From Polyangiaceae bacterium (lineage in GTDB: Bacteria; Myxococcota_A; Polyangia; Polyangiales; Polyangiaceae): DNA of 64,000 nt. The first letter of the stretch is position 1. Every line of letters begins with the position of its first letter. Of this stretch, positions 45,908 to 55,206 are shown piece after piece. The position numbers and the translations under genes are program-made. The stretch spans positions 62,001-126,000 of the forward strand of contig JAICUB010000014.1 in the NCBI GenBank assembly GCA_025936045.1. Reading direction: 5' to 3'. The notes beneath the pieces are model-generated. The model ran no database searches, had not been told where the DNA came from, and was given only the letters and a program-made list of their open reading frames with translations.

Positions 45908-48559
45908 ATGGCTTACGACCACCGCGCCATCGAAGAGCGCTGGCAGCGATACTGGGAAACGAACCAAACCTTTCGGGCGGAGCGCCGTCTCGGTCGGCCC
46001 AAGGCGTACGTCCTCGACATGTTCCCGTATCCGTCGGGCTCGGGACTGCACGTCGGGCACCCGCTCGGCTACCTCGCGACGGATATCGTCGCGCGGAAAA
46101 AGCGCATGCAGGGCTTCGACGTGCTCCACCCCATGGGTTGGGACGCTTTCGGTTTGCCCGCCGAGCAGCACGCGATCAAGACGGGCACGCACCCCGCCAA
46201 GACCACGGCCGAGAACATCACCGTCTACCGCCGGCAACTCAAGCGGCTCGGCTTTGCCTACGACTGGTCGCGCGAAATCAATACGACCGATCCAGGGTAC
46301 GTGCGCTGGACGCAGTGGATCTTTCTCAAGATGTACGAGCGTGGCCTCGCGTTTCAGGCAGAAATCCCGGTCAATTGGTGCCCGGCGCTCGGCACCGTGC
46401 TCGCCAACGAAGAGGTCATCGACGGGCGCAGCGAGGTCGGCGGCTTTCCGGTCGTGCGGCAGCCGCTCCGCCAGTGGCAACTCCGCATCACCGCGTACGC
46501 GGACCGGCTGAGCGAGGATCTCGAGCCGCTCGATTGGCCAGAAACCCGGCAGAAGCAGCGGGATTGGATCGGTAAGAGCGAGGGCGCGGAGGTCGAGTTT
46601 CCTATCGAGGGCCGCAACGACACGCTCACCGTGTTCACGACGCGTCCGGACACGCTCTTCGGAGCGACCTACATGGTGATCGCGCCCGATCACCCCCTCA
46701 CGCTCGCCATCACGAGCCCGGCGCAAAAGGCGGCCGTCGGCCGTTACGTCGAAGCGGCGGCCCGCAAGAGCGACATGGAGCGGACCGCGCTGAACCGCGA
46801 AAAAACGGGCGTCCCGACCGGCGCCCACGCGAAAAATCCGCTAACCGGCCGTAAAATCCCGATCTTTACCGCGGACTACGTGCTCGGCGCCTACGGCACC
46901 GGCGCGATCATGGCCGTACCGGCGCACGACGAGCGCGACTTCGAATTCGCCCGCCGCTTCGAGCTTCCGATCGTCGAGGTCGTGAGTCCCGACGGCACGC
47001 TGCACGAGGGGCTCGAGCGAGCGTACACCGAGGACGGCATCGCCGTGCGCTCGGGCCAATTCGACGGCCAACGGACGCCGGAAATGAAGCGCCACATGCT
47101 CGATTATCTCGAGAGCAAGGGCATCGGGCGGCGGCGCGTGAACTACAAGCTCCGCGACTGGGTCTTCAGCCGCCAGCGCTATTGGGGCGAGCCGATTCCG
47201 ATCTATTTCCCCGTCGAGACGCAGGGCGACCCGCGGCAGGGCGCTGAATACACCATCGATTACACGCAGCCGATCGCGGTGTCGGAAGCGGAGCTCCCGG
47301 TGCGCTTGCCGGAGCTCGAGGATTATCGACCGGGCGATCCGCAAGGCCCGCTGGCGCGCGCAACCGATTGGAGATTCTTCCAAAAGAACGGCAAGTGGTT
47401 CGCGCGCGAGACCAATACGATGCCGCAGTGGGCGGGCTCGTGCTGGTACTACCTCCGCTACCTCGATCCGAAGAACGAGCGCGAGCTCTGCTCGGCGGGC
47501 GCATACGACGCGTGGATGCCGGTCGACCTCTATATCGGCGGCTCCGAACACGGCGTCTTGCACCTGCTGTACGCGCGCTTCTGGCACAAATTCCTGTTCG
47601 ACATCGGCGTGGTGAAGCACCCCGAGCCGTTCCTCAAGCTCGTGCACCAGGGGCCGATTCTCGGCACGATTTTCCGTTATTTCTCGGCTTTCGAACGCGA
47701 GGACGGACCGTTTTTCGCGGGCGACGATGGGCGCATCGTGCCGTTCGAGGGCGAAGGGGAGGCTCGCTTTGCCCTAAAAACGGGCGAGAAGCTCACGGAA
47801 CGCTGGGCGCCCGAGGCTGAAGTCGAGTGGCGCGACGGCAGCGCGTACCTGCGCGGCAAGGACGTGCGCGTCGTCGCCGTGAACGAAAAGATGAGCAAAT
47901 CACGCGGTAACGTCGTGAACCCCGACGGCGTGATCGACGAGCACGGTACCGACGCGCTGCGCGTCTACGAGATGTTCATGGGGCCGCTCGAGCAGATGAA
48001 GCCGTGGCAAACGAGCGGAATTTACGGCGTGCGCCGCTTCCTCGATCGGGTGGATGCGCTCTCGAGCAAGGGACCCTTGACCGACGAGATGGACCTCGAG
48101 ACCGCGAAGCTCGTCGACCGGACCGTGAAGAAGGTCGGCGAAGACATCGACGCGCTCCGACTCAACACGGCCGTCAGCGCGATGATGATCCTGACGAACC
48201 ACCTCACGTCGCTGCCGGTGGTCCCCCGCGAGGGGCTGGAGAAGCTCGTCCTCTGTCTCGCGCCCTTCGCGCCTCATCTAGCAGAGGAGCTCTGGGAACG
48301 TCTGGGCTATCCCCCGCCCATCGCTGTCGCAGGCTGGCCGAGCTTCGATCCAGCGCTCTGCGTGGACAACGCGCAGGAGATTGGGGTGCAGGTGAACGGT
48401 AAGGTGCGGGGTCGCGTCACACTCCCGCTCGACGCCAGCGAGGACTTTGCGCGCGAGACCGGCATGGCCGATCCGAACGTCGCAAAGTTCATGGAGGGCA
48501 AGACGCTCACGAAACTCGTCTATGTCCCCGGGAAGATCCTGAATTTCATCGTGCGTTGA
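45908..48559 (+). CDS. leuS: Leucyl-tRNA synthetase
   Basis: The product has 883 residues, typical of bacterial LeuS. The class I HIGH motif appears as HVGH (48-51) in [13 protein letters not shown]. The CP1 editing domain includes [23 protein letters not shown] and [15 protein letters not shown]. The KMSKS motif (near residue 661) lies in [16 protein letters not shown], and the C-terminal anticodon-binding helices end in [12 protein letters not shown]. It charges tRNA-Leu and edits mischarged products. The ATG is preceded by a pyrimidine-rich leader without a strong Shine-Dalgarno. Downstream, 180 bases hold no gene. Confidence 0.97.
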   Translation: MAYDHRAIEERWQRYWETNQTFRAERRLGRPKAYVLDMFPYPSGSGLHVGHPLGYLATDIVARKKRMQGFDVLHPMGWDAFGLPAEQHAIKTGTHPAKTTAENITVYRRQLKRLGFAYDWSREINTTDPGYVRWTQWIFLKMYERGLAFQAEIPVNWCPALGTVLANEEVIDGRSEVGGFPVVRQPLRQWQLRITAYADRLSEDLEPLDWPETRQKQRDWIGKSEGAEVEFPIEGRNDTLTVFTTRPDTLFGATYMVIAPDHPLTLAITSPAQKAAVGRYVEAAARKSDMERTALNREKTGVPTGAHAKNPLTGRKIPIFTADYVLGAYGTGAIMAVPAHDERDFEFARRFELPIVEVVSPDGTLHEGLERAYTEDGIAVRSGQFDGQRTPEMKRHMLDYLESKGIGRRRVNYKLRDWVFSRQRYWGEPIPIYFPVETQGDPRQGAEYTIDYTQPIAVSEAELPVRLPELEDYRPGDPQGPLARATDWRFFQKNGKWFARETNTMPQWAGSCWYYLRYLDPKNERELCSAGAYDAWMPVDLYIGGSEHGVLHLLYARFWHKFLFDIGVVKHPEPFLKLVHQGPILGTIFRYFSAFEREDGPFFAGDDGRIVPFEGEGEARFALKTGEKLTERWAPEAEVEWRDGSAYLRGKDVRVVAVNEKMSKSRGNVVNPDGVIDEHGTDALRVYEMFMGPLEQMKPWQTSGIYGVRRFLDRVDALSSKGPLTDEMDLETAKLVDRTVKKVGEDIDALRLNTAVSAMMILTNHLTSLPVVPREGLEKLVLCLAPFAPHLAEELWERLGYPPPIAVAGWPSFDPALCVDNAQEIGVQVNGKVRGRVTLPLDASEDFARETGMADPNVAKFMEGKTLTKLVYVPGKILNFIVR

Positions 48560-48739
48560 GGGCGGGCTGGGACGCGGCGGGACTGCGCCGATATCCAGCC
48601 CGTATCCGTTTAGTGCTGGACATCCACGGCCCGAACGGACGTTCCCCGCTGAACGCCAGAATCACTGTGGAAATCCTGTTGTTTCCCGTGAAACCGGGAG
48701 TTTCGAAACGGCCAAGTTTTCTGCCGGATCGGATCTATT

Positions 48740-49981
48740 TTAGGACGCGAGTACCCGTGTGGAGAACGGGTCCGAGGCGAGCGGTGCGGCGCGCTCCGGC
48801 AGGATGACGTAGAAGGCGGTGCCGTTGAGCGGCACGCCCAAAATCTCCTCGTTGGCGGGCGAGGCGAAGCGAACGTCGCCGCCATGCCCGTGGGCGACGC
48901 CGCGCACGATCGCGAGCCCGATCCCCGTGCCGCCGTGAGTACGGGTGGGGGAGCCGTCACCTTGGTAGAATGGCTCGAACAAGCGCCGCGTCTTCTCGGT
49001 CGTGATTCCGGGACCGGTGTCTGCGATACAAAGCTCGAGATGGCCCGAGGCAAGGCGGCGCGCTCGCACGCCCACCGTGCCGCCAGCGGGTGTAAATTTC
49101 GTAGCGTTATCCAGCAGTTGGTCTATCGCGCGCCCCAGGCGCTCGACGTCACCCGAGCCCGTGAGCGTGCCTCGTTTCGGCAGATCGGCGACGAGGCGCA
49201 TGCGCCCGTCGTCGAACGCGGGCTGGCGTCCGATGGCGTCGCGAACCAGGTCCGCGAGGTCGTAGTCTCGATAGGCGAAGCGCATCTTGCCGGTCTCGAG
49301 CGCGGTCACGTCGAGCAAGGCATCGATCAGCCGCCGCAAGCGCTGCACGCAGTCGTCCATCGCTCGAAGCGCTTTGCTCTGCGGTGTCGCGAGCTCACCG
49401 AGCTCACCGTCGACGAGCAGCTTCAAGTAACCGACGATGGGCGTCATCGGCGTCGCGAGCTCATGCGAGATGTTCCGGTAAAATTCCTTTTTGGCTTGGT
49501 CGAGCTCGAGCAGGCGCTTGTTGGCAGCGAGGAGCTCGGCGACCTTCTGCTCCAAGTGCGAGACGATGCGCTGGGTCTGGAGCCGGAGCTGCTCGTTCTC
49601 GGCGTCGGGCTCGGCCCGCTCACGCCGGCCCTCGAGGTAACCCCGAACGGTGTCGGCGAAGGACCGCGCGTCGATCGGTTTCTGCAAGAAACCGTCACAG
49701 CCGACGGCCAGGCTGGCGTCTCGGTTACCCTCGGCCGTGATGGCGACGATGGGGAGCCCGCGCAAGGACGGCTCCGCGCGGAGCCGCAGCGTCACCTCGT
49801 AGCCGTCGAGACCCGGAATCGCGATATCGACCAGGACGAGGTCGGGCCGCTCGGCAAGCGCTTTCCTGATGCCGTCGAGGCCGTCCACCGCGTCCACCAC
49901 TTCGAAGCCCGCGGGCGTGAGGAGCTTGCGCACGAGTAGCCGGTTGGCCGGATCGTCCTCGATGTGAAGTACTCGGGGCAC
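48740..49981 (-). CDS. Hybrid REC-histidine kinase
   Basis: The product has 413 residues from a GTG start. An N-terminal receiver domain (1-120; HIEDD, phospho-acceptor Asp52 in LVLVDIAIPGLDG, Lys in LQKPIDA) is followed by a coiled coil (122-165). The HisKA domain has His173 in RNISHELATPMTPIVGY. The HATPase domain has LLDNATKFTPAGG (N box), IADTGPGI (G1) and GGTGIGLAIVRG (G2). It has no membrane segment, so it is cytosolic and receives its signal through the receiver domain rather than a sensor. It is divergent from the response regulator at 50084. A possible leaderless start is noted separately. Confidence 0.9.
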   Translation of the reverse strand: MPRVLHIEDDPANRLLVRKLLTPAGFEVVDAVDGLDGIRKALAERPDLVLVDIAIPGLDGYEVTLRLRAEPSLRGLPIVAITAEGNRDASLAVGCDGFLQKPIDARSFADTVRGYLEGRRERAEPDAENEQLRLQTQRIVSHLEQKVAELLAANKRLLELDQAKKEFYRNISHELATPMTPIVGYLKLLVDGELGELATPQSKALRAMDDCVQRLRRLIDALLDVTALETGKMRFAYRDYDLADLVRDAIGRQPAFDDGRMRLVADLPKRGTLTGSGDVERLGRAIDQLLDNATKFTPAGGTVGVRARRLASGHLELCIADTGPGITTEKTRRLFEPFYQGDGSPTRTHGGTGIGLAIVRGVAHGHGGDVRFASPANEEILGVPLNGTAFYVILPERAAPLASDPFSTRVLAS

Positions 49982-49987
49982 GTTCTC

Positions 49988-49993
49988 ACTATA
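49988..49993 (-). promoter_or_regulatory. -10-like element directly before the kinase start
   Basis: On the reverse strand TATAGT lies 6 bases before the GTG at 49981. That distance would place the transcription start at the start codon itself, implying a leaderless mRNA. No Shine-Dalgarno is seen between them. No good -35 box lies 17 bases upstream, so the assignment is tentative. Confidence 0.3.
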
Positions 49994-50083
49994 GTAACTT
50001 CTACGGCCTTTTGTTGGACGAGATCATGACGCGCGAGCGACAGGACGTCGTCTGAGCCCGACGCTTGTGGTAATTCTCGGCCG

Positions 50084-50479
50084 TTGAACGCGAGCAGTCC
50101 CGAGTCGCCGACCCAGAAGAAACGCATCCTCGTCGCCGAGGATGATTCGGCGATTGCGACCATGCTGGTGAAGATCCTCGAGGTTCGCTACGAGGTGCAT
50201 CGCGCGAACAGCGGGACGGAGGCGCTCGCGCTCGCCGACCGAGTGAAGCCGCACCTCGCGTTGCTCGACGTGATGATGCCCGGTCTCGACGGCTACTCCA
50301 CGGCGCAGCAACTCCGGCTGTTGCCCGGGCTGAAGAGCGTCGCGATCATCTTCCTGACGGCCAAGAGCGGTCCGATGGACGTCGTGAAGGGCATCCAGGC
50401 GGGAGCCCGATTTTACCTGGCGAAGCCGTTCAAAATCGACGAGCTCCTCGCCAAGGTCAAGAAGGCGCTCGGCGAGTGA
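50084..50479 (+). CDS. Single-domain response regulator
   Basis: The product has 131 residues with a TTG start. It is a complete receiver domain with no output domain: acidic pair AEDD (19-21), phospho-acceptor Asp62 in LALLDVMMPGLDGY, Thr in IFLTAKSG and Lys in LAKPFKIDELL. It is likely a partner of the divergently encoded REC-kinase. Its last codons overlap the GTG start of lnt (GTGA), so its translation is coupled to apolipoprotein N-acyltransferase. Confidence 0.88.
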   Translation: MNASSPESPTQKKRILVAEDDSAIATMLVKILEVRYEVHRANSGTEALALADRVKPHLALLDVMMPGLDGYSTAQQLRLLPGLKSVAIIFLTAKSGPMDVVKGIQAGARFYLAKPFKIDELLAKVKKALGE

Positions 50480-52179
50480 AGGCGAAAAGTCGCGCGCGGC
50501 GCGGCGCCGCCGGTGTCCTACCGCTCGGGTGGAAGGTCGCGAGTGCGCTCGCGCTCTCGTCGGGCGTCCTCTATTTCCTCGCGTTTCCGGGCGTCGATCT
50601 CTGGCCGCTCAGTTTCGTCGCCCTCGCGCCGCTCATCGTCGCGCTGCAGGGACAGAGCGCGAAACGCGCCGCGTGGCTCGGCTGGCTCGCCGGGTTCACG
50701 ATGACGATGATCGGCTTTTATTGGCTGCTCGACATGCTGGAGACGTTCAGCGGCTTCGGCGTGCCGCTGTGCTTCGTTTTCACGGCGATCCTGTGCGGGT
50801 ACCAAGCGGGGCGCATCGGCTTTCTGGGCTGGCTGCATGCGCGCATCAGCGCGAAGGGTTATCCCGGTGAGCTCGCTTTCGCGCTCGGCTTCGCCGCGAG
50901 CGAACAAGCGTTTCCGCTGCTCTTCCCCTGGTCCTATGCCGCGACGGTGCACCAGGTGCCCGCGCTCACACAGCTCGCGGAAATCGGCGGGCCGATTTTG
51001 GTGGCGCTGCCGCTCGTCGCCGCGAACCTCGCCGTCGCCGAGCTCGTGCTCGCGCGGCTGCAAAAGCGGGCGTTTCACGCACGCAAGGTGGCCCTGTTCG
51101 TTGCGGTACCCGTCGCGGCGGCGCTGTACGGCGCGATCCGGATCCCGATGGTGGACGCCGCGACCGCCGCGGCGCCCAAGGGTCGCGTCGGGCTCGTCCA
51201 GGCCAACATGAGCCTCTACGGCAAACGCCACAACAAGGGCGAAGGCTTGCGCCGCCACCTCGATCTCACGCGCCAGCTCACGAGCCAGGGGAAGCTCGAC
51301 CTCGTGGTCTGGAGCGAGACCAGCGTGATGAGCGCGATGGACGAGGAGGACCTGAGCGCGGCCGTGCCGAACGGTTTCGCGGCGACGCTCGGCGTGCCTT
51401 CGCTGTTCGGCGCCGTGATCGTGAAGCGCGTGGACGACGCACGGCGTTACGTCCTTTATAACTCCGCGCTGTTATCCGATGCGCGCGGCACGGTGCTCGG
51501 GCGCTTCGATAAGCAGAAGCTCGTCATGTTCAGCGAGTCGATGCCGTTCGGGGAGACGTTCCCGATCCTCTACGAGTGGAGCCCGAATTCCTCGAAATTC
51601 GTGCCGGGTTCACGCTTCGATCCGCTGACGTTCGGCTCGCATCAGGTGGCGACCATCATCTGCTACGAGGACATCATCGCCGCGTTCGTGAATCGTATCG
51701 TGAACAACGGCGACCCGGACCTGATCGCCAACCTCACGAACGACGCGTGGTTCGGCGACACGACGGAGCCGTGGATCCACCTCGCGCTCGCCACCATGCG
51801 CGCGGTCGAGCATCGTCGCTACTTCGTGCGTTCCACGAACAGCGGCGTGAGCGCGATCATCGATCCGGTAGGTCGGGTCGTCGCGCACACGGACACCTTC
51901 AAGGAGGAGGCGATCGCGGGCGAGGTGGCGTGGCTGCACGCGCACACCTTGTACGAGGTGCTCGGGGACGTCCCGTGGTGGCTCGCAACGGCGGTCGCGC
52001 TTGCGCTAGCGTTCGCACCTTTGCGCACTGGAAAACGGCCGAACAAGCGTAAAACCGTGGCAAAATCACTCGGCCCTGAGGCCGATGATCCGCGCCAGGA
52101 CCCCGATGCGCGTCTCAGGCGCCAAGCCCGGGCCTGGTTCGCCCGCGAGAGTGGCGATCCGCGCCTGGATGGCGAATAA
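50476..52179 (+). CDS. lnt: Apolipoprotein N-acyltransferase Lnt
   Basis: The product has 567 residues with a GTG start overlapping the response-regulator stop. An N-terminal membrane domain (about 20-225; six helices) precedes the nitrilase-like domain. The catalytic triad is visible as Glu281 (VVWSETS), Lys348 (FDKQKLVMFSESMPFGE) and Cys396 (TIICYEDI); NDAWFGDTTEPWIHLALATMRAVEHRR is the family signature. It adds the third acyl chain to mature lipoproteins in the inner membrane. A C-terminal soluble tail of about 45 charged residues is extra. With lspA and lgt it completes the maturation pathway in this window. Confidence 0.92.
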   Translation: MKAKSRARRGAAGVLPLGWKVASALALSSGVLYFLAFPGVDLWPLSFVALAPLIVALQGQSAKRAAWLGWLAGFTMTMIGFYWLLDMLETFSGFGVPLCFVFTAILCGYQAGRIGFLGWLHARISAKGYPGELAFALGFAASEQAFPLLFPWSYAATVHQVPALTQLAEIGGPILVALPLVAANLAVAELVLARLQKRAFHARKVALFVAVPVAAALYGAIRIPMVDAATAAAPKGRVGLVQANMSLYGKRHNKGEGLRRHLDLTRQLTSQGKLDLVVWSETSVMSAMDEEDLSAAVPNGFAATLGVPSLFGAVIVKRVDDARRYVLYNSALLSDARGTVLGRFDKQKLVMFSESMPFGETFPILYEWSPNSSKFVPGSRFDPLTFGSHQVATIICYEDIIAAFVNRIVNNGDPDLIANLTNDAWFGDTTEPWIHLALATMRAVEHRRYFVRSTNSGVSAIIDPVGRVVAHTDTFKEEAIAGEVAWLHAHTLYEVLGDVPWWLATAVALALAFAPLRTGKRPNKRKTVAKSLGPEADDPRQDPDARLRRQARAWFARESGDPRLDGE

Positions 52180-52306
52180 TCGCCAAAGTGCTCGCGTCGA
52201 TCATGGCGATCGAAGATGCTTTGGCCCGCTCGCTTGGTCGTACCGCGCCGAAGCGGGGGAGCGAGGGGCTCGTACGCCGTAGGACCGAACTAGGAGTATT
52301 TTAGTC

Positions 52307-53062
52307 ATGCGTCACGCTTGGAAATATGCGGCTGCTTTCGGATTCATCACCGCGGCGCTCTCCGCCGCGTGCACCGTCACCACGGATGACGACTTAGGCA
52401 CCGGCGGTACGGGCGGTACCAGCACGAGCGGCGGGACCGGTGGGACCACTGGCGGCACGGTCGCAAGCGGCGGCACCGGCGGAAGCACGGGTGGCACCGG
52501 CGGAAGCACGGGCGGCACCGGCGGCTCCACGGGCGGAACGGGTGGCAGCACAGGCGGAACCGCGGGGACCGGCGGCTCGGCAGGCGGCACCGGCGGTTCT
52601 ACCGGTGGCACCGACACCTCGGGGACGGGCGGCTCGAGCGGCGATACGACGGCCACCTGCGACCCTGATGACGGGTCGGCGGTCGGCACTCCTTATCCGA
52701 ACTGCGAGCCCCAGGATGCGCAGGATGACTGCGAAGCCTGCATCCAGACGAGCTGCTGCGAGGAGTCGAAGAACTGCTACGCGACCGAGCCTTTCAACGT
52801 TTGCGGCTGGGGCGGGCCGCCGTCGGACGACGCAAGCGCGCCTCTCGCGGGTGAGATCGCCTGTTATCGCGACTGTTTGACGAGCTATGTGAACGACAAC
52901 GGCGTCTGCGATTCCGACGGCGTTTCGGGCTGCGCCACCATGTGCGCGACGCCCATGTGCGGCGGTAACCTGGTGGGCGGCGCGACGAGCGACTTGGCCG
53001 CGTGCATGCAGACCAACTGCTCCAAGGACTGTTTCGGCGCCGACGCCTGTGACGCGGGCTAG
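52307..53062 (+). CDS. Gly/Thr/Ser-repeat lipoprotein with cysteine-rich domain
   Basis: The product has 251 residues. The signal peptide ends in lipobox SAAC (Cys22). Residues 31-112 are a low-complexity linker of GGT/GGST repeats. The C-terminal 135 residues contain about 20 cysteines in patterns such as CEACIQTSCCEESKNCY and CYRDCLTSYV, a disulphide-rich domain widespread in Polyangiales lipoproteins. It is probably anchored in the outer membrane with the linker acting as a stalk. An AGGAG site lies 10 bases before the ATG. The gene is followed by two overlapping hairpins. Confidence 0.8.
   Translation: MRHAWKYAAAFGFITAALSAACTVTTDDDLGTGGTGGTSTSGGTGGTTGGTVASGGTGGSTGGTGGSTGGTGGSTGGTGGSTGGTAGTGGSAGGTGGSTGGTDTSGTGGSSGDTTATCDPDDGSAVGTPYPNCEPQDAQDDCEACIQTSCCEESKNCYATEPFNVCGWGGPPSDDASAPLAGEIACYRDCLTSYVNDNGVCDSDGVSGCATMCATPMCGGNLVGGATSDLAACMQTNCSKDCFGADACDAG
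52397..52642 (+). repeat. In-frame GGT/GGST-coding tandem repeat
   Basis: About 245 bases of degenerate tandem sequence encode the lipoprotein linker, with a best-preserved 21-base unit for GGSTGGT between about 52480 and 52560. Because units are multiples of three bases, slippage would change linker length without breaking the frame. Synonymous differences between units suggest the array is not recent. Confidence 0.75.
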
Positions 53063-53080
53063 CTTCAGACCTCTCGCTCT

Positions 53081-53140
53081 CGCCGTTCGCACCGCGTAGC
53101 ACTCTGCTGGGTGTGCGAACGGCGTCTCGCACCGAGACGC
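53081..53140 (+). promoter_or_regulatory. Two overlapping inverted repeats after the lipoprotein gene
   Basis: Arms 53081-53092 and 53113-53124 form a perfect 12-pair stem (CGCCGTTCGCAC with GTGCGAACGGCG) with a 20-base loop. A second perfect stem, GCGTCTC (53122-53128) with GAGACGC (53134-53140), has a 5-base loop. The arms share 53122-53124, so the two stems compete at their base. No T-run follows. They may terminate the lipoprotein transcript or act in the leader of the DUF72 and desulfurase genes downstream. Confidence 0.45.
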
Positions 53141-53203
53141 ACGTCATTTCCACCGTGTCCGGGCGCGGCACCACGCCGTTTGGTGTGTTAGCGTTGCGCC
53201 TAC

Positions 53204-53854
53204 ATGATGGTCGTCGGATGCGCGGGCTTTGCGGTTCCCGCGACGCGCTACTTCAAAGAATACTCGTTCGTCGAGGTGCAGGAGACACATCTCGCGGTCC
53301 CCGGGCAGGGCACCCTGCGCCGGTGGCGCCGTGAGGCGCCACGGGGTTTTGCCTTCGCTCTGCTCGGTCCACGCGAGATCACCCAAGAAGGGTTTCGCGC
53401 CGGCAAGGTAGTGGAGACGGCGCTCGACAAGCTGGCCGAGGTTGCAGTCGAGCTTGCGGCCCGCAGCGCAATTTTTCTCGCTCCGCCCGACTTCCCGCAC
53501 ACGCGAGCGAACCGTAGCGCCCTCCGCGATTTCTTGAACGACGTGCGCAAGCGCTTCGATCGCATCGTGTTCGACGCGGGCCCGGCATGGAAGCCGGACG
53601 ACGCCGACGATCTCGCGGAAGAAACGCAGACGCTCGCCGCGCGCGATCCCTTGCAGCAGGGTCTCTCCGGGCGGACGACCGCTTATTATCGGCTGCCAGG
53701 CCCGGCCGGCCACAAGTCGCGCTACGAGGACCCGGCCATCGAGCGTCTTGCCGACATCGCCCGCGAAGGGCGCGGGCAGACGGCGACGTACGTGTTCGCG
53801 AACGTCGACATGTTCGCCGACGCGAAGCGCTTCAAGCGCGCCTTCGGCGCCTGA
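53204..53854 (+). CDS. DUF72 (YecE-like) protein
   Basis: The product has 216 residues, shorter than the usual 240-300. VVGCAGFAVPATRYFKEYSFVEVQETH corresponds to the DUF72 start (GTSGWxY... F..VEINsTFY). LRRWRREAPRGFAFALLGPREIT and the end YVFANVDMFADAKRFK match the family core and its last strand (YVYFNN-like). DUF72 proteins have a TIM-barrel-like fold and unknown function. The gene lies 37 bases before a cysteine desulfurase gene on the same strand. The shortening is spread through the middle of the protein. Confidence 0.72.
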   Translation: MMVVGCAGFAVPATRYFKEYSFVEVQETHLAVPGQGTLRRWRREAPRGFAFALLGPREITQEGFRAGKVVETALDKLAEVAVELAARSAIFLAPPDFPHTRANRSALRDFLNDVRKRFDRIVFDAGPAWKPDDADDLAEETQTLAARDPLQQGLSGRTTAYYRLPGPAGHKSRYEDPAIERLADIAREGRGQTATYVFANVDMFADAKRFKRAFGA

Positions 53855-53891
53855 GCGGCGGGTCCGCCACCGCCCCACGCCAAGCGGTTCG

Positions 53892-55022
53892 ATGGCAACG
53901 CGGCCGAACGAGATCTACCTCGATTGGAACGCGACCACGCCTCCGCACCCGCTCGTGCTCGAGGCGATGCAGGCGGCGCGCGCGCAGGCCTGGGGCAACC
54001 CGGCAAGCGTGCACGCGGCCGGCCGGCGCGCCCGCGCCGTGCTCGACGACGCGCGCGCGGTGGTCGCGGAATTCCTCGCGCGCGACCCCCGTGACGTCTT
54101 ATTCACGAGCGGCGGTACGGAGGCGAACAACCTCGCCCTCGCGGGCGCGCCGGCGCTCGTGACGAGCCGTCTCGAGCACCCCTCCGTCACCCGCGTCGCC
54201 GAGGCGCGCCAGGCGGAGGGCGTCGACGTGCGGGGGCTGCCCGTCGCGGGCTTAGGTCGCATCGAACCGGACGCGGTCGAGCAGGCGCTCGACGGCGCGC
54301 CGGAGGGCGCGGTGGTGGCCGTCGCCGCCGTCAACCACGAGACGGGCGTGATTCAGCCCGTCGCAGCGATCAGCGAGGTAACGCGGCGGGCGCGGGCGCG
54401 CCTGCACGTGGACGCGGTGCAGGCTGCGGGGCGCGTCTCGCCGGAGCTCTGGCGTTTCGGCGACACCGTGGCCGTGGCGGCGCACAAGCTCCGCGGGCCG
54501 AAGGGCATCGGCGCGCTGGGCGTCAGGCCCGGGCTCGTGCCGTCGCCGGTATTGCTCGGCGGGAGCCAGGAACGCGGGCTCCGTCCCGGAACCGTCGATG
54601 CGGTTTCGGCCAGCGGGTTCGCGGCGGCCGTTCGTCGCGGCGACAAGAGCGTCGTTCACTATGCCGCGCTCGCCAGGCTGCGTGACGAGGTCGAGCGAAC
54701 GCTCGCCGGCGTCGCGCGAGTGAACGGCGCGGACGCTTCGCGCGCGCCGCACGTGACGAGCCTCGCGTTCGAGGGCCGGCGGGGCGACGAACTAGCCGCC
54801 GCGCTCGATCTCGACGGGGTGCGCGCCTCGAGCGGCAGTGCGTGTACCGCGGGCACCAGTGAGCCTTCGGCGGTCATCACGGCCATGCACGGCCGCGAAC
54901 GGGCGCTCGGTACGCTGCGCGTCTCGCTCGGTGAGGCGACGACAGCCACCGAAGTCTCCGAATTCCTTCGTGTCCTTGCCCGGATCCTCGAGCGGCCCCG
55001 CGATGGCTCAGGTGCTGGGTGA
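53892..55022 (+). CDS. Cysteine desulfurase (NifS/IscS family)
   Basis: The product has 376 residues from the ATG at 53892 (MATRPNEIYLDWNATTP); longer in-frame sequence upstream shadows the DUF72 gene. PLP-enzyme motifs are FTSGGTEANNLAL (73-84), EHPSV (His96), NHETGVIQP, HVDAVQAAG, and the Schiff-base Lys199 in VAAHKLRGPKG. The active-site Cys318 is in SSGSACTAGTSEPS. It releases sulphur from cysteine as a persulphide for Fe-S clusters or tRNA thiolation. No iscU or iscA gene is adjacent. The 184 bases after it hold no recognisable gene. Confidence 0.9.
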   Translation: MATRPNEIYLDWNATTPPHPLVLEAMQAARAQAWGNPASVHAAGRRARAVLDDARAVVAEFLARDPRDVLFTSGGTEANNLALAGAPALVTSRLEHPSVTRVAEARQAEGVDVRGLPVAGLGRIEPDAVEQALDGAPEGAVVAVAAVNHETGVIQPVAAISEVTRRARARLHVDAVQAAGRVSPELWRFGDTVAVAAHKLRGPKGIGALGVRPGLVPSPVLLGGSQERGLRPGTVDAVSASGFAAAVRRGDKSVVHYAALARLRDEVERTLAGVARVNGADASRAPHVTSLAFEGRRGDELAAALDLDGVRASSGSACTAGTSEPSAVITAMHGRERALGTLRVSLGEATTATEVSEFLRVLARILERPRDGSGAG

Positions 55023-55206
55023 GCTCACGTTTCCATCTCGCGCGCATCGCCTGCGAGCGCGTCTCGAAGTGCGCGATTTTACACGCGCATTCTGCTGGTG
55101 TCCGAGCTGCCCCGAGGCGCTCTCTTGAATGGAAAATGGGGCGTGCAGCACCCCGGCGTCTGTTCAGTGATCTTCGAATCTTCAGCGCCAGCTCGAACTT
55201 TCGAGT

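Noticed and set aside
48560..48739. Possible small gene or RNA in the 180-base gap after leuS
   Set aside because: A short open frame exists but has no ribosome-binding site or plausible protein features; the only inverted repeat (GTTTC with GAAAC) is too short to support an RNA gene.
52312..52689. Minus-strand Pro/Val-rich open frame with regular PPVPP repeats
   Set aside because: It is the complement of the GGT-coding linker of the lipoprotein; the plus-strand frame has a lipobox and a ribosome-binding site.
55023..55206. Possible tRNA or small RNA in the 184-base gap after the desulfurase gene
   Set aside because: No cloverleaf or T-loop consensus and no strong hairpin with a T-run was found by eye.
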